This document shows, one piece after another, positions 1 through 3,783 of a DNA stretch of 5,376 bases. The position numbers were made by a program, and so were the translations under genes. The notes beneath the pieces are model-generated. The model made no database searches and was not told the origin of the DNA. It saw nothing but the letters and a program-made list of their open reading frames with translations. Position 1 is the first letter of the stretch, and every line of letters begins with the position of its first letter. Source of the stretch: Thermotogaceae bacterium (lineage in GTDB: Bacteria > Thermotogota > Thermotogae > B21-G9 > HyVt-16); NCBI GenBank assembly GCA_011043375.1, contig DQYP01000155.1, forward strand, positions 1 to 5,376, in the 5' to 3' direction.

Positions 1-264
1 AGACATATCTATTTTTAAAACCGGCCATTTTTCCCAATTCCACTTATCATATATCCATGTATCTTTGAATAACTCCTTTTCTCCTTTGAACAAATAATAC
101 AATGTCGATACTGTCAATGACTTCCCAAATCTCCTTGGCCGTGATAGAAAGTATATGTCTCCGCTTTCTATGAGATCGTATATGTATTTTGTTTTATCAA
201 CATACACAAAATTGTTTTGGATTATATCTTTAAAATCAGATTTTCCAAGCGGTAATTTCTTCAC
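1..264 (-). CDS. AAA-ATPase-like protein (PF09820 type), N-terminal 88 residues only
   Basis: The minus strand reads MKKLPLGKSDFKDIIQNN and continues open to the window edge, so the C-terminus is missing. The layout is that of the AAA-ATPase-like family (PF09820): an MKKLPxGxxDF opening, a YVDKTKYIYDLIE segment (residues 21-33), a P-loop-like FLSRPRRFGKS stretch (residues 39-49) and W..WPVLKID near the edge (residues 78-86). Full-length members usually run to 500 residues or more and end in a PD-(D/E)XK-nuclease-like domain (DUF1703). That part is not visible here. The start is GTG at 264-262, with AAGGAG at 277-272 on the minus strand, 7 bases upstream. The family is abundant in Thermotogae and other anaerobes, often in many copies, and its cellular role is not established. 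I am confident of the family but do not claim a function. Confidence 0.88.
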   Translation of the reverse strand, partial: MKKLPLGKSDFKDIIQNNFVYVDKTKYIYDLIESGDIYFLSRPRRFGKSLTVSTLYYLFKGEKELFKDTWIYDKWNWEKWPVLKIDMS

Positions 265-304
265 TCTTTCACTCCTTGAATTTCGAGATACCACATATGT
301 ATCA

Positions 305-334
305 ATATTATCATCCCATCGCTATCACTACCAA
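305..334 (-). promoter_or_regulatory. Candidate promoter for the PF09820 gene
   Basis: On the minus strand TTGGTA (334-329) and TAATAT (310-305) are 18 bases apart, and TGA directly before the -10 makes an extended TGn form. Transcription would start near 298, leaving a leader of about 35 bases before the GTG at 264. The hexamers are imperfect, and the site lies inside a degenerate copy of the palindromic repeat, so this is tentative. Confidence 0.33.
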
Positions 335-374
335 CCAAAGGATTCCTCGTCGCTAACGCTCCTTCGGAATGACA
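310..374 (+). repeat. Palindromic repeat, copy 1 (left arm eroded)
   Basis: The right arm is intact from GGATTCCTCGTCG to CCTTCGGAATGACA. The left side keeps only a TCATCCC remnant and loop-like sequence (ACTACCAACCAAAGG), which matches the loop of copy 2 (CTTACCAATTCAAAG). About 20 bases of the left arm appear deleted. Orientation is the same as every other copy in the window. Confidence 0.6.
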
Positions 375-566
375 ACAAAAAAATACATCCTCGACCTTTT
401 CTCCTATTGTCATCCCGAACGCACGTGAGAGATCTTATCCCTTACCAATTCAAAGATTCCTCGTTGCTAACGCTCCTTCGGAATGACAACAAAAAAATAC
501 ATCTCCGAACTTTTCTCTTATTGGCATCCCGAACGTATGTGAGGGATCTTAAAGAAACCACCAAAA
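341..566. repeat. 114-bp tandem duplication containing repeat arms and spacer
   Basis: Bases 341-454 and 455-566 align at a period of 114 with few mismatches. Not only the repeat arms but also the unrelated spacer between them (ACAACAAAAAAATACATC ... TTTTCTC.TATTG) is duplicated. This points to tandem duplication of a whole unit rather than independent insertion of two repeats. A third unit may begin at 567 but is lost at the end of the fic gene. Confidence 0.8.
408..488 (+). repeat. Palindromic repeat, copy 2 (complete, 81 bp)
   Basis: The left arm runs from TGTCATCCCGAACG to GAGATCTTA and the right arm from AAAGATTCCTCG to CCTTCGGAATGACA. The outer 12 bases pair with one mismatch and the inner GATCTT/AAGATT blocks pair again, giving a long interrupted hairpin with a loop of about 14 bases. 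This is the best-preserved copy here. Similar GTCATCCCGAACG...GGAATGAC elements are known as dispersed intergenic palindromes in several bacterial phyla (recalled, not searched). Confidence 0.8.
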
Positions 567-573
567 GATCCTA
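522..573 (+). repeat. Palindromic repeat, copy 3 (left arm and loop only)
   Basis: The left arm TGGCATCCCGAACG...GAGGGATCTTA is followed by loop-like sequence and a few bases of right arm (AAAAGATCCT). It stops against the stop codon of the fic gene at 574-576. Without a right arm it cannot form the hairpin, so it is unlikely to terminate fic transcription. Confidence 0.6.
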
Positions 574-1518
574 TTAATCCATCAAAAAACGTCTTGGAAT
601 CCTCCATCTTCCTTTATCCTTTGTGGCTATTATATTCTTCCTGCTTATCATTTTAAACACGTTATCAACAGATGTATTCAAAATACGGGCTGCTTCTTGT
701 GTGGTTACAAAATCCTTTTCAAAAATGCAAATATATCTATCCATAGCCTCTATCAATGATTCCAAAATAAGGTCTTTCAAAGGTTTTATGTCCTCTTCTT
801 TTATATTCTCATCAACAAATTCCGGGGATAGTTTTTTAGGAACTTGATTTAAAATCCCTATAAAACCCTTTTCAGCACTTTCAAGTGATTGTATGTATCT
901 TTCTCTTTCTTTCTTTTTCATCCCTTTTACAGTTATATTTATCAATCCATACTTAATCAAAAAGAAATTTAACAAAATCCTTCCAATCCTTCCGTTTCCA
1001 TCTTCAAAAGGATGTATGCATTCAAAGAAAACATGCGAACGTGCTGAAGCTTCATCTGGAGAATATCTCTCAAAAACATATTTTGTGTAATTACACCATA
1101 GTCTTACCCAATCTGCTATATCATATTCTGGTGGATTAATCTTAGACCCAGTGATTATTACTTTTCCATATCTGAAATCACCAAGTCTTCTTGGATCTAC
1201 GAGATTCTCAAATAGCATTCTGTGAATTGATTTAACAATGCTCAAACAGGGAATATCTTCATTTGTTTTGTGCATTTCTAAAGCTATACTGTAAAAATTC
1301 TTCGCAGTTCTAAAGTAATTGACAGCCTCATTCGAAGATCTATGATTTCCAGCTATAATTTTTTCGAGCTCTTCCTCATCCGAAAAGAAACCCTCAATCA
1401 TTATAGAATTCCTTGTTTCATCTTTTAACATATAAAGCCACTCTTTGTTAGTAATTTCTATATTCATTAACTTGAATATATTCATTCTCTTTTGTAATTT
1501 TACATTAATAGGACTCAC
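574..1518 (-). CDS. Fic-domain AMP-transferase with C-terminal excisionase-type HTH
   Basis: Fic proteins usually transfer AMP from ATP to a hydroxyl side chain of a target protein in the cytoplasm. The 314-residue product carries the active-site motif HPFEDGNGRIGR (169-180), with H169 as catalytic base, E172/D173 in the metal/phosphate position, and R180 for the ATP gamma-phosphate. The flap segment that holds the target lies near 113-135. SIMIEG at 38-43 fits the inhibitory [S/T]xxxE[G/N] motif and sits N-terminal, making this a self-inhibited class II Fic with E42 as the blocking residue. No separate antitoxin is therefore expected, and none is adjacent. Residues 270-312 (FVTTQEAARILNTSVDNVFK...RWRIPRRF) form an excisionase/MerR-like HTH_17 DNA-binding domain. 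The start is uncertain: the GTG at 1518 overlaps the only good SD (GAGGTGA), which would fit an unusual ATT at 1509; the next ATG is residue 12. The target is unknown. Confidence 0.9.
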   Translation of the reverse strand: MSPINVKLQKRMNIFKLMNIEITNKEWLYMLKDETRNSIMIEGFFSDEEELEKIIAGNHRSSNEAVNYFRTAKNFYSIALEMHKTNEDIPCLSIVKSIHRMLFENLVDPRRLGDFRYGKVIITGSKINPPEYDIADWVRLWCNYTKYVFERYSPDEASARSHVFFECIHPFEDGNGRIGRILLNFFLIKYGLINITVKGMKKKERERYIQSLESAEKGFIGILNQVPKKLSPEFVDENIKEEDIKPLKDLILESLIEAMDRYICIFEKDFVTTQEAARILNTSVDNVFKMISRKNIIATKDKGRWRIPRRFLMD

Positions 1519-1574
1519 CTCTTATTTGTCCAATTTAAACATTACATAATTAATATATACATCGATATATATCA

Positions 1575-1594
1575 ATTGTATAGCGTCATACAAT
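1575..1594. promoter_or_regulatory. Dyad overlapping the fic -10 (operator candidate)
   Basis: ATTGTAT (1575-1581) and ATACAAT (1588-1594) are perfect 7-base inverted repeats with a 6-base centre. The left arm covers the proposed -10 hexamer of fic, so a protein bound here would block transcription. The HTH domain at the end of Fic itself makes autoregulation a natural, untested possibility. Confidence 0.45.
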
Positions 1595-1605
1595 CTATTG
1601 TCCAA
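1577..1605 (-). promoter_or_regulatory. Probable fic promoter
   Basis: On the minus strand TTGGAC (1605-1600) and TATACA (1582-1577) are separated by exactly 17 bases. The expected start near 1570 gives a leader of about 50 bases. The region between here and the gene is extremely AT-rich (1541-1575), so other -10-like hexamers exist there, but none has as good a -35 at the right distance. Confidence 0.5.
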
Positions 1606-1645
1606 TTTTATCACTATTTAGCTAAACTGGACAGTTAGTAACCCT

Positions 1646-1666
1646 TAGTTAATCTTTGATTAACTA
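1646..1666. promoter_or_regulatory. Perfect 9-bp inverted repeat with 3-bp centre
   Basis: TAGTTAATC and GATTAACTA flank TTT exactly. It lies upstream of the fic -35 and about 260 bases beyond the ATPase stop codon. There is no T-run on either side, so it is not a standard terminator; a protein-binding site is more likely. Related GTTARCTA words recur at 1724 and 1798. Confidence 0.4.
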
Positions 1667-1717
1667 TAATTCTACATACCAAATAAGTATCCTTACACCA
1701 TTCACAGGAAATAACAA

Positions 1718-1815
1718 GATTCTGTTAACTAAAAGTATTGAAATCTATCAAAAACCTCATTATTTTTTAAATAGGCCCCCCACAACACCTTGATTCTGTT
1801 AGCTAAGAGTATTGA
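1718..1815. repeat. 24-bp direct repeat pair, 74 bp apart
   Basis: Bases 1718-1741 and 1792-1815 both begin GATTCTGTTA and end AGTATTGA, with 22 of 24 identical. Weaker likeness continues for about 15 bases, up to the edge of palindromic repeat copy 4. A C6 run (1776-1781, GGCCCCCC) lies between them. Apart from these repeats I see no gene in 1667-1818. Confidence 0.6.
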
Positions 1816-1818
1816 TAT

Positions 1819-1909
1819 AAAAAAACGTCATCCTGAACGTATGTGAGGGATCTTATCCCTCATCAACCCAAGGAACCCAAGGATTCCTCGTCGCTTCTTC
1901 GGAATGATA
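1819..1909 (-). terminator. Likely terminator of the ATPase gene formed by repeat copy 4
   Basis: Read on the minus strand just past the ATPase stop, repeat copy 4 folds into a long interrupted hairpin whose base (CATTCCGAA with TTCAGGATG) is followed by CG and seven T (1825-1819). Hairpin plus T-run is the intrinsic-terminator pattern, although the stem is longer and more interrupted than usual. Confidence 0.5.
1827..1909 (+). repeat. Palindromic repeat, copy 4
   Basis: The left arm GTCATCCTGAACG...GAGGGATCTTA and right arm GGATTCCTCGTCGCTTCTTCGGAATGATA are both present. The right arm has lost about 6 bases relative to copy 2. The loop carries a fresh-looking 9-base duplication, AACCCAAGG twice in a row (1865-1882), a slippage scar. 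Confidence 0.75.
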
Positions 1910-1927
1910 CTACCGTCCTCGAAAATA

Positions 1928-3259
1928 CTATACTCTTTCTTTTTCTTCAGCAAGAAAGATATATGCTGGAATTGAAGTTATGTTCACTCCATCGTACGAT
2001 AATTGTCCACTGAGATCCCAAGTTATCAAATATCTCCTATCGACATGGTCATAAGGAAATTCTACAAGCCCCTTCAATTCTCTTTGATCAATTTCCTCAT
2101 GTCTGGAAACATACGATACATTGTATAAATCGAACTTATCGCCTTTTTTACACACAAAATCTATTTCATTTTTCCCCATCCAATAGAATACTTCTTCATA
2201 AATGTTTCGAAGTTTCAAATAAACAGCGTTCTCAAGCAATTTACCTCTATCTGGTGTGAAAGACGGAAACATAGCATTTCTGAGTCCGGGATCGACTATG
2301 TAATATTTCAATGGACTTTTAACAGTTTTCTTAATAGAGTAATCAAAGTTATGGACTTCAAAAAAGATATATGCCATCTCCAAATATGATATATAATTGG
2401 ATATCGTAGTTGTTGAAGACTTTTTTTCAAACGTATCCTCAAAATTTCTTTGAATTTTTCTTATTGTGACCCTATTTCCTATATTCTGCGCAAGATATTT
2501 AGCAATAGATTTCAAGAGTTTCAAATTCACGATGTTGTACCGGGCTACTACGTCCTTTAAAATCATATCCTCCGCGTATTGGGAAAGAATTTTGTTTATC
2601 AAAAACTCATTGCCAATATTCAATACAACCTCTGGAAAACCTCCAAAAATGATATAATCTTTCAGAATATTCAAATACATGTTTTTCTTTGACATGAGTT
2701 CTATTCTATCTTTTGGATTGTATCTTCTTGCCTTTAAATACTCCCTAAATGAAAAAGGAAGAAGCTCAAAATCAACGTGCCTTCCCGTTAACAATGAAGC
2801 AAGCTCGCCTGATAGAATCTTCGAAGATGAACCCGTTACAAAGATCGTTTTAACAATATCAGCATCTATCGCTGTTCTCACCCAATTACTCCAACCCTCA
2901 ACATTTTGAATCTCATCTAAAAACAGTAAGAAATCATTGTCTTGGTATATTTCTTGCCTGTAAACTTCAACTATGGTTTCAAGAACCTCTGCTCTAAGAT
3001 TTTCAGCCGAAAAGCTGTAATCCTCAAAATTAACATATAAAATACTCCGAGAATCACGTTGCTTGGAAAAATCCTCGATGAGTTGATACAACAGTGTTGA
3101 TTTTCCAGATCTGCGAGGTCCTTTTATAACTATCACACCACGATAATCTTTAAGAATCTTGATTTTTTTAAGCTGATCTCTATCGATTGTCTTTCTTTTT
3201 TCAACTTTTCTCCATGGATTCCACCTTAAAAGAATATTCAGTATTTCTTCTCTTGTCAT
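1928..3259 (-). CDS. AAA_14/DUF4143 ATPase of unknown role
   Basis: This 443-residue protein has an N-terminal AAA_14 ATPase domain (PF13173) and a C-terminal DUF4143 domain (PF13635). Counting from the ATG at 3259, the Walker A is GPRRSGKST (47-55), the Walker B is LLFLDEIQN (111-119), and the sensor-like VTGSSS is at 141-146. The family hallmark GGFPEV is at 206-211. A winged-helix-like stretch spans about 240-295, and LLEN and EIDFV (about 341-369) mark a PD-(D/E)XK-like fold. The expected acidic-x-Lys nuclease pair reads NVS (380-382), close to the (Q/N)VS variant I recall from archaeal relatives, so DNA cutting is doubtful. A TTG lies one codon upstream, but the ATG is preferred: AAGGAAGG sits 6 bases before it. 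It has its own promoter and probably its own terminator. The family is often multi-copy in thermophiles and its biological job is not known. Confidence 0.9.
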   Translation of the reverse strand: MTREEILNILLRWNPWRKVEKRKTIDRDQLKKIKILKDYRGVIVIKGPRRSGKSTLLYQLIEDFSKQRDSRSILYVNFEDYSFSAENLRAEVLETIVEVYRQEIYQDNDFLLFLDEIQNVEGWSNWVRTAIDADIVKTIFVTGSSSKILSGELASLLTGRHVDFELLPFSFREYLKARRYNPKDRIELMSKKNMYLNILKDYIIFGGFPEVVLNIGNEFLINKILSQYAEDMILKDVVARYNIVNLKLLKSIAKYLAQNIGNRVTIRKIQRNFEDTFEKKSSTTTISNYISYLEMAYIFFEVHNFDYSIKKTVKSPLKYYIVDPGLRNAMFPSFTPDRGKLLENAVYLKLRNIYEEVFYWMGKNEIDFVCKKGDKFDLYNVSYVSRHEEIDQRELKGLVEFPYDHVDRRYLITWDLSGQLSYDGVNITSIPAYIFLAEEKERV

Positions 3260-3292
3260 CAAAAACCTTCCTTTTATCAGAATTTCAATTTG

Positions 3293-3323
3293 ATTATATC
3301 ATAATGACCTACATAAAGGTCAA
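3293..3323 (-). promoter_or_regulatory. ATPase gene promoter with extended -10
   Basis: The minus strand carries a perfect extended -10, TGATATAAT (3301-3293), with TTGACC (3323-3318) as -35 at a long 19-base spacing. A start near 3286 leaves a leader of about 27 bases containing the SD. The consensus -10 and TGn compensate for the spacing. Confidence 0.65.
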
Positions 3324-3354
3324 AAATGAGAACAATTGACTTTTCTATAAGTCA
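3305..3354. promoter_or_regulatory. Two matching operator-like dyads, TGACYT-N6-ARGTCA
   Basis: TGACCT-N6-AGGTCA at 3305-3322 and TGACTT-N6-AAGTCA at 3337-3354 are each perfect 6+6 dyads with the same 6-base gap. They differ only by a compensated pair (CT/AG versus TT/AA), so symmetry is kept. Their centres are 32 bp apart, about three helical turns, placing them on one DNA face. The first overlaps the -35 and spacer of the ATPase promoter. The likely reading is a repressor binding cooperatively as two dimers; the protein is not identified. Confidence 0.6.
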
Positions 3355-3360
3355 CTTTAT

Positions 3361-3412
3361 TTGACATCCTCTCAATCCCTTGAAAAGGATGGGCTTTCTG
3401 GCTTGAATTCTG
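3361..3412 (-). mobile_element. Probable relic of an IS200/IS605 (tnpB-type) right end
   Basis: The plus strand reads TTGACATCCTCTC, then a small hairpin (ATCCCTT/AAAGGAT, 3375-3390), then GGGCTTTCTGGCTTGAATTC. This order (TTGACATCCTC, variable hairpin, GGGCTTTC-GGCTTG) matches my recollection of the end that follows tnpB genes in thermophile IS200/IS605 elements. By that reading tnpB would have lain to the right on the minus strand and is gone; no tnpA or tnpB remnant is visible. In live elements this segment also encodes the 3' part of the omega RNA. Confidence 0.45.
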
Positions 3413-3416
3413 TAAA

Positions 3417-3504
3417 GCGAACGTATTTGATCTTGAATGGAGCGAGGGATCTTATTCCCCATCAATTTAAAGATTCCTCGTCGTTTCACTTCCTCGGAAT
3501 GACA
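3417..3504 (+). repeat. Palindromic repeat, copy 5 (diverged left arm)
   Basis: The right arm (AAAGATTCCTCGTCG...CTCGGAATGACA) is clear. The left side is altered: GCGAACGTATTTGATCTT is followed by GGAGCGAGGGATCTTA, as if two partial left arms were joined. The loop (TTCCCCATCAATTT) matches that of copy 2. Confidence 0.6.
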
Positions 3505-3511
3505 AGGAAAA

Positions 3512-3560
3512 TGTCATCCCGAACGTATGTGAGGGATCTTACATTTCCCATCATTTTAAA
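3512..3560 (+). repeat. Palindromic repeat, copy 6 (left arm and loop only)
   Basis: TGTCATCCCGAACG...GAGGGATCTTA is intact and followed by a loop-like TTTCCCATCATTTTAAA, then unrelated AT-rich sequence instead of the right arm. It starts only 7 bases after copy 5. The same full-copy-then-left-arm order is seen at 408-573. Confidence 0.7.
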
Positions 3561-3609
3561 TCATATTTTTTATTCATCATTTATCAAATCAAACTATATG
3601 TCCATCGTG

Positions 3610-3618
3610 TGTTATAAT
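3610..3618 (+). promoter_or_regulatory. Candidate extended -10 promoter for the glycan genes
   Basis: TGTTATAAT is an exact TGn-TATAAT extended -10. No good -35 stands 17 bases upstream (CAAACT), as is usual for this promoter type. Transcription would start near 3625 and give a leader of about 160 bases before the TTG at 3784. AT-rich DNA makes chance matches possible. Confidence 0.4.
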
Positions 3619-3717
3619 ATTTCACGGATGTTAAAGAGTTTATTAAAAAACAAAAAATTAGAATCTAATTATTTAAATTAACACCCTATAACTCAATTTG
3701 ACTTTTTATATTCAATC

Positions 3718-3783
3718 ATTCACCAGAAAAAGTGGAAACATTGTTAAAGGTATTTAGAAACTCACCGATAAGGTGGTGAATCT
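3718..3783 (+). promoter_or_regulatory. Leader in which two segments can mask the SD of the sugar-transferase gene
   Basis: The SD region AAGGTGGTGAAT (3770-3781) is complementary to ATTCACCA at 3718-3725 (8 perfect pairs with 3774-3781) and to TCACC at 3762-3766 (5 pairs with 3775-3779, or CACC with GGTG at 3772-3775 around a GATAA loop). Either pairing would hide the ribosome binding site. The two compete for the same bases, which would allow switching. This is inference from complementarity only. Confidence 0.4.

Larger units (their letters stand above)
1527..1633. repeat. Three copies of TGTCCARTTTW upstream of fic
   Basis: TGTCCAATTTA (1527-1537) and TGTCCAATTTT (1599-1609) are direct copies 72 bases apart. 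A third copy is inverted (TAAACTGGACA, 1623-1633). The second and third form a dyad with a 13-base centre and 9 of 11 arm positions pairing; the second includes the fic -35. They may be binding sites for one regulator. Alternatively they may be worn terminal repeats of an insertion sequence, since TGTCC-type ends occur in several IS families. Confidence 0.45.

Noticed and set aside
310..573. CRISPR-like array
   Set aside because: Repeats are imperfect palindromes of about 80 bp, spacers are themselves duplicated, there are too few units and no cas genes.
155..577. Open frame of 140 codons on the plus strand
   Set aside because: Its first part is antisense to the PF09820 gene and the rest is translated palindromic repeat. 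The apparent protein repeat arises because the 114-bp duplication is a multiple of three. No SD and no recognisable fold.
623..1090. Two plus-strand frames opposite fic
   Set aside because: They are antisense shadows of a clearly recognisable Fic protein, with low-complexity composition.
1774..1781. GGCCCCCC run as a phase-variation tract
   Set aside because: It lies outside any gene and between no visible promoter elements; six C is short for a contingency locus.
2466..2909. Two plus-strand frames opposite the DUF4143 ATPase
   Set aside because: Antisense shadows of a well-conserved ATPase; no SD.
574..3259. Fic plus ATPase as a two-gene toxin-antitoxin or defence operon
   Set aside because: A 409-bp gap with a probable terminator and a separate fic promoter lies between them. 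Fic carries its own inhibitory motif and no small antitoxin gene is present.
3656..3670. AATTAGA-A-TCTAATT palindrome as a terminator in the leader
   Set aside because: Short, AT-only apart from one G-C pair per arm, and without a T-run; too weak to terminate.
3361..3681. Open frame of 106 codons on the plus strand
   Set aside because: It runs through the IS-end relic and two palindromic repeats and has no SD or protein-like composition.
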